Assembly: GCF_001971785.1 (NCBI RefSeq)
Contig: NZ_CP019389.1
Coordinates: forward strand, 941,001 to 1,005,000
Reading direction: 5' to 3'
DNA length: 64,000 nucleotides
Source: Seonamhaeicola sp. S2-3
GTDB lineage: Bacteria > Bacteroidota > Bacteroidia > Flavobacteriales > Flavobacteriaceae
The notes under the pieces are model-generated. The model was not told where the DNA came from, searched no databases, and saw nothing but the letters and a program-made list of their open reading frames with translations. Position 1 is the first letter of the stretch. Every line of letters starts with the position of its first letter. Below, piece by piece: positions 37,701-45,836 of this stretch. A program made the translations under genes and the position numbers.

Positions 37701-38102
37701 TCGTTTCAAATAGGTGGCGATTTTCTTGTTGAAGACGAACTTATTTCAAAATACAGTAACACATCAAACAGAAACCTTTCTGTAAATGCTTACGATTATT
37801 GGAGAAATCAAGGAGACATTGCTTTACAACCTGTTGTTACCAGTAATAACCCAACCATATCAAACTACAGCAAATACCTATACGATAATACTTATTTAAA
37901 AATAAGCAATATCAATTTAACCTACAATTTACCAGCAAATAGTGTTAAGTTTTTAGATAACCTATCGCTTTTCTTAGATGTTTCTAATGTTGGCTACTGG
38001 TATAAAGATAAAAGCCCTTACGATAGAAACGGTATTAGAGAATTTAAATTTAACTACCCACAAGCAAGAACCATATCAATGGGTATTAACGGAAAATTTT
38101 AA
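34755..38102 (+). CDS. SusC/RagA-type TonB-dependent transporter with STN signalling domain
   Basis: 1115 residues. After the signal region an STN domain is visible (about 27-97: LTLNYNKEPLKNILKKVE, YRFIYNTKKIDG, FVINNNQILLTKK). Then come a carboxypeptidase-like domain (FPLPGATIKIKGTAKGA), a plug (QLAGVLVENTSGIGGPVSI, GADGANGVILITTKK) and a large barrel ending YPQARTISMGINGKF. The STN domain contacts FecR in the periplasm, so substrate binding should induce the locus. The SusD partner follows 4 bases later. Ligand unknown; the peroxidase downstream hints at something not purely glycan. Confidence 0.94.
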   Translation: MAIIIPNHLIKNLITVTLFLCCLNMSSQDKKLTLNYNKEPLKNILKKVEKETNYRFIYNTKKIDGSKKISVSVKNKTLKESLKALFLNTDITFVINNNQILLTKKHTQTSTSNLQKKQERLIKGTVISTSENFPLPGATIKIKGTAKGAITNIDGQFTYLLKSSNINNIILEVSYLGMKTKDILVGNQSNFTIYLEESTNKLKEVVITTSYGTQKLKEEVVGSIETLQSKDIATNQASESIDKMIEGQLAGVLVENTSGIGGPVSINIRGQGSLTPLSDSVLGTSTQPLIIVDGVIMSEESAIDSNFFDGSGSYTETLANPLAQISAENIESINVLKDAAAVSIYGADGANGVILITTKKGSKGKTKFNFSTQLGISSAINQIKYLNGEQYSELRNEYLTNTGASTVPYNGVDTDWFSLLNGTGVYNKYNFAASGGNGKFNFRTSVTYLDIEEPQKGNNSKQLNAGINISYHINDLHVGLSLNPSYIKKNAPNIYYNYAYIPTLSPYNDDGSYSAVGVTGLGNPLAAIDQNTNTTDTYGVLGSLNLAYPINDNLKISTLFGLNYTDKEQDRYFSGENESGQYSGTFTLNGTEYPNYGRRVINQRNSKKWNWQGQLLYNKQFNKIHNIDGLIGFELSEDKADFDYASGRGFVNPNVINAVTNAIQDDDITTTVDETTGNQTYDSDISYNSRVSFFSQINYNYKKRYYFLGNFRRDESSVFGSDTNVAYNGGVGISWIISNENNFNSNFINFLKIKTSYGTTGNSRIGSYRSKGLYDTYANGYNNLDEASTSTAPNGSLSWEKNTKFNAGIDFNFLNSIQLSLEYYYDAMSDLITSRSIPSETGYSSLQLNAASMYNKGLELSTKINWITSEKFNWTTSFNIATLNSKVTELKGLGSQYSTSERALAQKVGYSTTTIWGIKWAGIDPGTGRDLLEKDGQIYDAVTYNNLFDSADWVPIGDSQPDAYGGFNNSFKFKNLSLSIRGSFQIGGDFLVEDELISKYSNTSNRNLSVNAYDYWRNQGDIALQPVVTSNNPTISNYSKYLYDNTYLKISNINLTYNLPANSVKFLDNLSLFLDVSNVGYWYKDKSPYDRNGIREFKFNYPQARTISMGINGKF

Positions 38103-38106
38103 AGCT

Positions 38107-39585
38107 ATGAAACAGTCTAAATATATAAAATCATTACTTAATACTATTGGTTTAGTTTTAATTTGTTTAACACAAAGCTGCGACAAGTTTTTAGAACAAG
38201 AACCAGGATCACAAACCTCAATAAGCGAACAACTTTCTTCAAAAGATGGTGTTTTAGAAGCTTTACTTGGTGCATACACTTCCTTAGAATCTACGGTAAG
38301 AAGTGAGCGTTATGCTATTTATGCAGATTTACAAGGAGGAAATTTAAAATTCTCTCCAAACTTAAGCAGTAGTAGTTTAGGAGAATTAAGCGTACCAATA
38401 AATCTAGAAAACGTATATAATTTTCAAGACTTAGCTCAAAGTAGTGATTTAGAATCTATATATGATGATAATTACGATATTATAAACCAAGTTAATTTAA
38501 TATTAGAATATGTTGATGCTTTAACAGATGCTACCAGTCAAGAAATAAATCAAATTAAAGCACAAGCGCTAACTATAAGAGCCTACTGCCATTTCTTACT
38601 AGCACAAATTTATGCTCAAAACTATAATTATACCACAGATGCTAGCCATTTAGGAATAGTTTATAATACCACCACCCTAACAAACGGCATTACTTATCCA
38701 TCGCGAGAAACAGCTTTTGCAACCTACGCACTTATAGTTAATGATTTAACAGAAGCTTTAAACTTTTATAATGATGCAAACATTCTAGAAGGCCCAGAGT
38801 ATTCCTATTTTAACCTATATAACACGAAAGCATTTCTTGCAAGGGTATATTTAACCCAACAAGATTGGCAAAATGCCTATGATATGGCAAACGATGTTAT
38901 CTTAAATTCTGGTGTTACTCTCGTTTCTAGTGAAAATTATATTTCAGAATGGGAAAAAACAGATACGCCAGTTTCAGAAATATTATTAGAATTTTCGGTA
39001 CCTCGAGATAGTGGAGATACCGTTGGCGGATCAATGTCGGCTTTTTACGGATATACTTCAGATTCCGATTACGAAAAATATGTAGCCTCAGAAGATTTAT
39101 TAAACCTATTTGAAACCACAGATATTAGAAAAGAATTATTCTTAGAGCAACCTTTGGCAACCTTAATAAACAACGAGCTTGAAGATGTAAATTATTACTT
39201 CACTAAAAAATTTCAAGACAACGCTGCTTTTGTTGGTTTTAGACTTAGTGAATTATACCTTATTAGAGCTGAAGCTTCAATAGGTTTAGAAAATTTTGAA
39301 GATGCTAAAGATGACATTAACGTAATTCGTGAACGTGCCAAAGCATCCTTACTAACCTCTACAGATAACTTAGAAGAACTTTTACTTGAAGAACGTAGAA
39401 AAGAGTTCTGTTTTGAAAGTCAATATTTATTTGATTTATCAAGAAACCAACAAGATATAATAAGAAATGATGGGTGTATTTCACAAACCTGTAATCTCAA
39501 CTATCCATCAGATAAATTCATTTTACCAATTCCGCAAGACAACATAGACCTTAACGAAAATTTACAACAAAATGCATCGTATTAA
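38107..39585 (+). CDS. SusD/RagB-type surface lipoprotein
   Basis: I take ATG 38107 (MKQSKYIKSLLNTIGL), giving a lipoprotein signal with Cys in CLTQSCDKF, not the longer frame overlapping susC. The 492-residue product has the SusD features: KFLEQEPGSQ near the start, AQALTIRAYCHFLLAQIYAQ in the TPR half, GFRLSELYLIRAEASIG and INVIRERAK in the C-terminal half, then LLLEERRKEFCFESQ. It lies 4 bases after susC and its end overlaps the next gene by 14 bases, so the whole set is probably translationally coupled. Confidence 0.92.
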   Translation: MKQSKYIKSLLNTIGLVLICLTQSCDKFLEQEPGSQTSISEQLSSKDGVLEALLGAYTSLESTVRSERYAIYADLQGGNLKFSPNLSSSSLGELSVPINLENVYNFQDLAQSSDLESIYDDNYDIINQVNLILEYVDALTDATSQEINQIKAQALTIRAYCHFLLAQIYAQNYNYTTDASHLGIVYNTTTLTNGITYPSRETAFATYALIVNDLTEALNFYNDANILEGPEYSYFNLYNTKAFLARVYLTQQDWQNAYDMANDVILNSGVTLVSSENYISEWEKTDTPVSEILLEFSVPRDSGDTVGGSMSAFYGYTSDSDYEKYVASEDLLNLFETTDIRKELFLEQPLATLINNELEDVNYYFTKKFQDNAAFVGFRLSELYLIRAEASIGLENFEDAKDDINVIRERAKASLLTSTDNLEELLLEERRKEFCFESQYLFDLSRNQQDIIRNDGCISQTCNLNYPSDKFILPIPQDNIDLNENLQQNASY

Positions 39586-41041
39586 ACAAAACATTAAAAT
39601 TCTAGTGCTTTTACTAACGGCTATTGCTTGTACAAACGATGATAATCAAGAAAATCCGTTTTCAGAACCGTTTGTAAGATTTAATTTTTTAGTAAATAGT
39701 AATAACGAACCTTTAGAGTATCCATCTGTAAGCAGTGCTTTAATTCCTATTTCTAGCTATACAAACAGTTCCATTGCACCTGTAAAAATTCCTGTTACGC
39801 TATCTTCAGAAACATTATCTGAAACCATTACAGTTAATTTTAGTGTAGCTTCATCTGGTAATGAAAATGCTTTTACTGTATTTCCTGAAAACCAAGTAAG
39901 CTTTAGTGGCACACAATTAACAGACACTATTTATGTTAGTTTTAATGAACGCTGGACAGAATACCAAACCATAAGCTTTAGTTTAGATAGCGCTTCAGAC
40001 ACCTCCATTAATATTGGCAATATAAACGCCACCTATCCAAACAATACATTTACAATAAACCTTGATGAAATTGAAACGTATTACAGTATTGAAACCAATA
40101 GAATTGAAATAACTGGAGAACAAGGTGAGGAAATAACTTTTAATGTAAATTTCCCTAACGGTTTTATTGAATCTGAAATTGACACAGCTTCCATATTCAA
40201 ATTTTTAAATGGTTTTGAATACACACTTTCAACTGAATATATTTCGGAAGACAAAACATACATCACCTATAAAATAACTTTAGATGAAGCTATACAAAAC
40301 GATGACGTTTATTACGAATCTGTAATAACTTTATTAGATACTGATAACTACTCAGTTTCTGGAAATTCTACCCTACAAATTGTTAAACCAATTGTAACAG
40401 AGAGAGATAATGCGGTATTTACAGCTTCAAATTTTTACAACTTAAATGATCCTTATAACAGAACCTACGGAGAGGTTTGGAACGATTTTGATGAAGATGG
40501 CATTTGCGAATGGGGCTATTTTTTCGCTTTCACATATCCTGTGGTAGTAGACGCAACACATCCTAACGCAGTTCTTTATAGCGATAATGGAACAGAAGAC
40601 ACTTCAGATGATATTTACCATCATGCCTTCCAGATAGGTTTTGGCTCATCTACAAGAATAACAACAAACTCCTTTAACCTAAAACGATGGTTTAGTAACG
40701 AACTCACTTCCATAGCAAATTCACCTGGGTTTAATGTTAGTCCTGCTATTGAGTTTTTTCCAGAAAATGGTAATAGTACAACTAAAGGAAATATACTTAT
40801 CATACCTCAATTTTTAAGTATTTCAGGTAAAAATGGCAATATACATTCCATAGCTATTTCTGGGGAAGGCACCTACGAAGAAATAAGCGATGGTTTATTT
40901 GAATTAAAATTTACTCTAAACGCTACCAATGAGGCTGTTTTTGGCGGTACGGTTTCAGCAGAATATCGTATTTACAACAACAGCTATACCGATCCTGAAA
41001 ATTTAACTAACACTAACTGTATTTCTGTTTATGAACTCTAA
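39572..41041 (+). CDS. Surface lipoprotein in SusE/F-like position, unknown family
   Basis: 489 residues with a lipoprotein signal (LLTAIACTNDD, Cys about residue 19). The first 160 residues look like a DUF4843/Calx-beta-like immunoglobulin fold with a central VTLSSETLSETITVNFSV stretch; a second beta domain follows, and the last 200 residues (GEVWNDFDEDGICEWGYFF onwards) form an unrecognised domain. The start overlaps the susD end and the stop overlaps the next gene, so it is part of the operon. By position it should be a surface ligand-binding protein. Function otherwise unknown. Confidence 0.7.
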   Translation: MHRIKQNIKILVLLLTAIACTNDDNQENPFSEPFVRFNFLVNSNNEPLEYPSVSSALIPISSYTNSSIAPVKIPVTLSSETLSETITVNFSVASSGNENAFTVFPENQVSFSGTQLTDTIYVSFNERWTEYQTISFSLDSASDTSINIGNINATYPNNTFTINLDEIETYYSIETNRIEITGEQGEEITFNVNFPNGFIESEIDTASIFKFLNGFEYTLSTEYISEDKTYITYKITLDEAIQNDDVYYESVITLLDTDNYSVSGNSTLQIVKPIVTERDNAVFTASNFYNLNDPYNRTYGEVWNDFDEDGICEWGYFFAFTYPVVVDATHPNAVLYSDNGTEDTSDDIYHHAFQIGFGSSTRITTNSFNLKRWFSNELTSIANSPGFNVSPAIEFFPENGNSTTKGNILIIPQFLSISGKNGNIHSIAISGEGTYEEISDGLFELKFTLNATNEAVFGGTVSAEYRIYNNSYTDPENLTNTNCISVYEL

Positions 41042-42206
41042 ATTAAAAAAACCACTTATTGTTACAATTGTTATTATAGCTGTAGTTTTTACCAGCTTTT
41101 TAGTAACAAAAGATAATGCATTCAAAAAAAATGACAACTCTTTAACTGAGTTAAAAAAAATATACTCTAGTGGAGATCAATCGTTATGGCCCAAACCCAA
41201 TTTAGATGAGACCATAGATAAATCTACCTTTAAAGATATTGGCGCCTTACCAAAAGTAAAACACCCAGAATACAACCCGTATTCTGCTGAAAAAGCAAAA
41301 CTTGGTAAAACCCTGTTTTTTGACCCAAGATTATCTGTAAGCGGACAAATTGCCTGTGCTTCTTGTCACAATCCAGAATTAGCGTGGACAGATAATTCCA
41401 CCCGTTCATTTGGCCACAACAGGCAAACAGGCAAAAGAAACTCCATGACTATTTTAAATAGTGGTTTTGCTCACACTTTATTTTGGGATGGGCGCGCAAG
41501 CAGTTTAGAAGACCAAGCAAGATTTCCTGTTACAGATCCTCTAGAAATGAATGAAAAGTTAAACATTGCTGTTGATAAAATTGCTAATATTAAAGGCTAC
41601 AAACCACTTTTCAAGGCTGCTTTTGGTAATGACTCTGTGTCTTTACAACGCATACAATACGCCATTGCAACCTTTGAAAGAACCGTAAATAGCTATAAAA
41701 GTAGATTTGACAAATTTGTTGAAGGCGACTCTTCAAAACTTACTAATGAAGAAGTGCTTGGTTTACATCTATTTAGAACCAAAGCCCGTTGTATAAACTG
41801 CCACAACACCCCTTACTTTAGCGATAATAATTTCCATAATGACGGGCAAACCCTTTTTGGAACAAAAGATGAAGATTTTGGCAGATACCATGTTACAAAC
41901 AACATGGAAGATCTTGGCAAATTTAAAACACCAACCTTAAGAGAAGTTTCAAGAACGGGACCTTGGATGCATCATGGTCACTTCCCTAGCCTTTTAGATG
42001 TTGTAGAATACTATAACCTTGGTAACCCTGCACCAATACAAAAAAAATATTTAGGCGTTGGCAGAGACTCTTTAATACCTACCACATCGCCAATTCTAAA
42101 AAAACTAAACTTAGAAAAATCAGAAATTAAAGCCCTAATTGCTTTTTTAGGAACTCTAAAATCTAATAAAGGCAGAACACTTATACCTAAACTCCCTACA
42201 GAATAA
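41031..42206 (+). CDS. Di-haem cytochrome c peroxidase (CcpA/MauG family)
   Basis: 391 residues with an N-terminal membrane/signal helix (IVTIVIIAVVFTSFLV), so periplasmic. Two c-type haem sites are seen: CASCHNPE (about residue 109) and CINCHNTPY (about 262), at the spacing of bacterial di-haem peroxidases. The motifs LGKTLFFDPRLSVSG, RNSMTILNSGFAHTLFWDGRA and FKTPTLREVSRTGPWMHHG are those of the family. Members reduce hydrogen peroxide or oxidise a protein or small substrate. The start overlaps the lipoprotein gene by 11 bases, an unusual intimate link to a SusCD locus. Confidence 0.92.
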   Translation: MNSKLKKPLIVTIVIIAVVFTSFLVTKDNAFKKNDNSLTELKKIYSSGDQSLWPKPNLDETIDKSTFKDIGALPKVKHPEYNPYSAEKAKLGKTLFFDPRLSVSGQIACASCHNPELAWTDNSTRSFGHNRQTGKRNSMTILNSGFAHTLFWDGRASSLEDQARFPVTDPLEMNEKLNIAVDKIANIKGYKPLFKAAFGNDSVSLQRIQYAIATFERTVNSYKSRFDKFVEGDSSKLTNEEVLGLHLFRTKARCINCHNTPYFSDNNFHNDGQTLFGTKDEDFGRYHVTNNMEDLGKFKTPTLREVSRTGPWMHHGHFPSLLDVVEYYNLGNPAPIQKKYLGVGRDSLIPTTSPILKKLNLEKSEIKALIAFLGTLKSNKGRTLIPKLPTE

Positions 42207-42234
42207 TTAATAACCCTATAAACTTTTAAAAATT

Positions 42235-43647
42235 ATGAAAAAATTATTACTAAATTTTATAGCAATACTCACCATTGCTAGTTTAAACGCACAAATAACG
42301 CTACTTAAAGAAATAAATGATGGCGGCTCTTCTAATTCAAACCCTGCAAATTTATTCACCTTTAATGGAAAAATTTATTTTGCTGCTGATGATTCTAACG
42401 GATCCAATACCCCAGGTGGTGCAGACCTTGGAAAAGAACTTTGGGTAACAGATGGAACCGAGGCAGGTACTACCTTTGTAAAAGATTTAAGAACTGGTTC
42501 TAGCAGTTCTTCTCCCTCAGGTTTTTTTGAATACAACAATACACTCTATTTTTCTGCAAACAGTGGTAGTGGCAACGTATTATTTTCAACCGACGGAACA
42601 GAAAGCGGCACCAATACTACAGGCCACCCTTTTGTATTTAACCCAATAGAAACTGGCGGATTGATATACTTTGTATTAACTACAGATAGCAATAAACTCT
42701 ATCAATTTGACGGCTCTAACATTTCACCAGTAACTAATAATGGTACAGGTACAGAAGCAGTAATAGGAGCAAATTTTACGGTTTTTAATAACAAATTATT
42801 ATGCTATATGGACTATTCTGAAGACGAGCCAACGATAGGGCGCGAACTGTATGAATACGACCCAAGTACAGGTTTATTTACTTTAATTAAAGATGTTGAC
42901 ACAGGTACAGGAGATTCTAGTATTAGCAATTTCACTCTAGTTGGCAGCGAAGTCTATTTTGAAGCAGACAATGCATTATGGAAAACCGATGGTACAGAAA
43001 ATGGAACAGTAGCTGTAGATAAAGCAAGTAATTTAGCTGGAATAAATAACCTTTTTGCATGGAATAATGTTTTATATTTTGAAGGCGATGACAGCACAAA
43101 CGGAGACCAATTATACGCATACAATCCTGCTACAGATACTGTAACTCAAATTAGTAGCATTTCTGGCTCTAATAGTAACCATGACCCTGCTGAATATGTA
43201 ATAAATGATGGTTTCTTATATTACAAAGGTAAAGATAGTAATGACACTGAATATCATCTTTATAGAACAGATGGCACATCTATTCTTCAAATTGATAGCT
43301 CTATTATTGACGTAGATGATTTAGCTGTTTTAAATGGAAAAATATATTTTGAAGGCAATAATGGCACTACAGGAAAAGAGCTTTACAGTTTTGATCCTTC
43401 AACACTATCTACTACAAATAATGTTGCAGAAATAATTTCTATATACCCAAATCCTGCCACAGATTTCGTTAAAATCCCTAAAGATTTAATAAATCAAAAA
43501 TATAGTATTTACAATACTACTGGTAATTTAGTAACGCAAGGTGTTATTAAAACAGAAAGTATTCCTTTAAACTTAACCAGTGGTCTTTATATTTTTAAAA
43601 TTGAAACTCAATTGAGTACTATAAGTAAAAAAATTATAGTAAAATGA
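42235..43647 (+). CDS. Secreted ELWxxDGT-repeat protein with type IX C-terminal sorting domain
   Basis: 470 residues with signal peptide (ILTIASLNAQ). The body has repeats of the ELWxTDGTxxGT kind (LWVTDGTEAGTTF, LFSTDGTESGTN, LWKTDGTENGTV, LYRTDGTS), which fold as a beta-propeller. The last 75 residues are a type A sorting domain (IISIYPNPATDFVKIP, YSIYNTTGNLV, LNLTSGLYIFKIE, SKKIIVK). It should be exported by the type IX system and anchored by PorU, encoded at the start of this window. It is the last gene of the SusCD operon; its ligand is unknown. Confidence 0.87.
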   Translation: MKKLLLNFIAILTIASLNAQITLLKEINDGGSSNSNPANLFTFNGKIYFAADDSNGSNTPGGADLGKELWVTDGTEAGTTFVKDLRTGSSSSSPSGFFEYNNTLYFSANSGSGNVLFSTDGTESGTNTTGHPFVFNPIETGGLIYFVLTTDSNKLYQFDGSNISPVTNNGTGTEAVIGANFTVFNNKLLCYMDYSEDEPTIGRELYEYDPSTGLFTLIKDVDTGTGDSSISNFTLVGSEVYFEADNALWKTDGTENGTVAVDKASNLAGINNLFAWNNVLYFEGDDSTNGDQLYAYNPATDTVTQISSISGSNSNHDPAEYVINDGFLYYKGKDSNDTEYHLYRTDGTSILQIDSSIIDVDDLAVLNGKIYFEGNNGTTGKELYSFDPSTLSTTNNVAEIISIYPNPATDFVKIPKDLINQKYSIYNTTGNLVTQGVIKTESIPLNLTSGLYIFKIETQLSTISKKIIVK

Positions 43648-43705
43648 CATTAATTATTTGATTAATAGCGTTTCTTGAATTATCCCTAAGAAAATTCCTG
43701 AAGAA

Positions 43706-43734
43706 GAGAGCCTCGAAATTTCGAGGCTTTTTTT
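43706..43734 (+). terminator. Terminator of the second SusCD operon
   Basis: GCCTCGAAA pairs perfectly with TTTCGAGGC without extra loop bases, followed by seven T. It lies about 60 bases after the sorting-domain gene. Confidence 0.9.
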
Positions 43735-43792
43735 GTAACATTTCATCAGTTTTAACGTTCTAATAGTCAATCAATCAAAAAACAATCATATT

Positions 43793-44893
43793 ATGTTAAA
43801 GCAATTCTTCATCATTTGCTCTGGAGCCGATACTGATATTTTAGAACAATGCTCAAAAGGCGAACAGAATAAATATGCTGGTATAGGTGCCACGGTTTTT
43901 TTTACTGCTCTTATGGCAACAATAGCTGCTAGTTATGCCCTTTACACTGTTTTCAACAATGCTTTAACTAGCATATTTTTTGGTATAGTATGGGGATTAC
44001 TCATTTTTAATTTAGATAGATATATAGTTTCTACCATAAAAAAAACAGGTAATATTACAAACGAACTTATTCAAGCTTCTCCCAGAATAATTTTAGCAGT
44101 AATTATTGCAATAGTTATTGCTAAACCATTAGAATTAAAAATATTTGAAAAAGAAATTAATCAGGTTTTATTAGAACAAAAAAACCAATTAACATTAAAT
44201 AACAAATCTCAAATTGCAGAACAGTACACACCTTCTATTGAAACTTTAAACAATAACATTGCTACTTTACAGCAACAAATTGATACCAAAGAGGCCGAAG
44301 TAAATAAATTATATAGCACATACATTGCTGAAGCCGAAGGGCGTGAAGGCACAAAACTAGTTGGCAAAGGGCCTGTTTACAAAGAAAAGAGAGAGAAACA
44401 CGATGCACTGTTAGCCGAATTACAACAGCTTAAAATTGAAAACAAAGCTAAAATAGCCAGTGCAACATCTGAAATAGCCAAACTAAAAAGAGACTACGAA
44501 ACCCAAGTTATTAATTCACAACCAATCATCAATAATTTTGATGGTTTAATGGCTCGTATTAATGCTTTAAATGAACTCCCATGGCTTCCTTCATTCTTTA
44601 TTTTCTTATTGTTTTTAGCCATAGAAACATCACCAATTATAGCAAAACTCTTATCACCTAGAGGCACTTATGACTATAAGCTTGAAGATTTAGAAACCGC
44701 TGTTAAAGCAGTACTACTTCAAAACAAAAATCAAAGAGAACTTCAACTAAAAACAGAAAACGCTATTAACGACCGTATTTACACAGATATTGAGCAAGAA
44801 GAAGAACTCTACACATATAAGCGCAAAAAAGCTAGAGAGCTTATGCAGTTACAAGCAGATGCTTTCTTCAAAAACCAAAAAAATACTTTGTAG
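43793..44893 (+). CDS. DUF4407 membrane protein
   Basis: 366 residues. Two N-terminal helix pairs (AGIGATVFFTALMATIAASYALY, then ALTSIFFGIVWGLLIFNLDRYIV), another at about 98-115, a long coiled-coil section (about 130-250, with QLTLNNKSQIAEQ and EIAKLKRDYETQ), and a C-terminal helix LPSFFIFLLFLAIETSPIIAKLL. The LNLDRYIV-type motif and layout match DUF4407. Function unknown; it is convergent with the STAS gene, 1 base apart. The coiled coil could mediate assembly. Confidence 0.8.
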   Translation: MLKQFFIICSGADTDILEQCSKGEQNKYAGIGATVFFTALMATIAASYALYTVFNNALTSIFFGIVWGLLIFNLDRYIVSTIKKTGNITNELIQASPRIILAVIIAIVIAKPLELKIFEKEINQVLLEQKNQLTLNNKSQIAEQYTPSIETLNNNIATLQQQIDTKEAEVNKLYSTYIAEAEGREGTKLVGKGPVYKEKREKHDALLAELQQLKIENKAKIASATSEIAKLKRDYETQVINSQPIINNFDGLMARINALNELPWLPSFFIFLLFLAIETSPIIAKLLSPRGTYDYKLEDLETAVKAVLLQNKNQRELQLKTENAINDRIYTDIEQEEELYTYKRKKARELMQLQADAFFKNQKNTL

Positions 44894-44894
44894 T

Positions 44895-45179
44895 TTAGGC
44901 TGCAGCCTCTGTTTTAAAATGATTGTATAAATCTTTACATCCGTAGCCAATAATAGACAAACTTTTATTTCTATTTACGGCTTCTTGGTGTAATTTAGCT
45001 ATAGCATCTACACCATGTCTATCCATACTTTCAACACCTTCAATACTAATTGTTACACTATCTAATTTTTCAAAAACTCCACTAAATTCGTTTGTAAATA
45101 ATTCTAAGTTGGCACGATTTAAGATACCTTTAATCTTAAAAAAATTGTTGCAGTTTGTAATTTTTAATTCCATAATCAA
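44895..45179 (-). CDS. Small STAS-domain protein
   Basis: 94 residues forming one STAS/SpoIIAA-like domain: KITNCNNFFKIKGILNRANLELF, SVTISIEGVESMDRHGVDAIAKLHQEA and the end GYGCKDLYNHFK. In SpoIIAA the phosphorylated Ser follows a D-S-S pattern; here the place is taken by ESMDRHGV, so phosphorylation as an anti-sigma antagonist is uncertain. No kinase or phosphatase partner lies nearby. The start is ATG 45175-45177 or 45179, depending on which of two Met is used. Confidence 0.75.
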   Translation of the reverse strand: MIMELKITNCNNFFKIKGILNRANLELFTNEFSGVFEKLDSVTISIEGVESMDRHGVDAIAKLHQEAVNRNKSLSIIGYGCKDLYNHFKTEAAA

Positions 45180-45388
45180 GTTTTTTTTATGTTAATAATA
45201 AATTTGAGGGAGAATAATCATATTTTGATTATGGAATAAAAGTACATATAAATGTAAGTAAAAACCTTAATTTATCGATGAATACAGCTGAACTTTAGTT
45301 AAAATAAATTTAGGTGTCAAATTAATCGATGAGTAACCATTTTAAAATATGTTTTCGTTATTTTTACTGCTTTCAAATTCACTCAATT

Positions 45389-45826
45389 ATGAAAAAACTT
45401 GTAATTATTTTAGTTCTATTTGCTTCGCCTTTGCTTAAAATAAATGCTCAAAGCTCTGAAGAAAAAGACAAAAAAGAGATTCAGGCGGTTTTAAAAGCTC
45501 AAAGACTAGCGTGGTCTAAAAATAATATTGAAAAATTTATGGAGGGTTACTGGAAAAGTGACTCACTGCAATTTTACAGTAGCAACGGCATTACACAAGG
45601 TTGGGAAGCTATTCTAAACAGATATTTAAAAGCTTACCCCACAAAAGACCATACCGGAAAATTAAACTACAGAATAAATGCCATAACTAAAATTACCGAA
45701 GGCGCTTACTATGTTTTAGGAGAATATCATATTAAACGAGATGTTGGTAATGCCGATGGTATTTTTATGCTTGTATTTAAAAAGATAAATGGAAAATGGA
45801 AAATTATTGCAGACACTTCTAACTAA
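45389..45826 (+). CDS. Secreted SnoaL/DUF4440-like (NTF2 fold) protein
   Basis: I take ATG 45389 (MKKLVIILVLFASPLLKINAQ), which gives a clean signal peptide. The mature part of about 125 residues fits the NTF2-like DUF4440 fold: KEIQAVLKAQRLAWSKNNIEKFMEGYW at the start, SNGITQGWEAILNRY, and FMLVFKKINGKWKIIADTSN at the end. Such proteins are small ligand-binding or putative ketosteroid-isomerase-like proteins. It is followed by the S37 peptidase gene after 10 bases, probably in one operon. Role unknown. Confidence 0.83.
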   Translation: MKKLVIILVLFASPLLKINAQSSEEKDKKEIQAVLKAQRLAWSKNNIEKFMEGYWKSDSLQFYSSNGITQGWEAILNRYLKAYPTKDHTGKLNYRINAITKITEGAYYVLGEYHIKRDVGNADGIFMLVFKKINGKWKIIADTSN

Positions 45827-45836
45827 TTACAATACT

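Noticed and set aside
37978-38106. Extended SusD start inside susC
   Set aside because: It overlaps the barrel-encoding end of susC and hides a clean lipoprotein signal starting at 38107.
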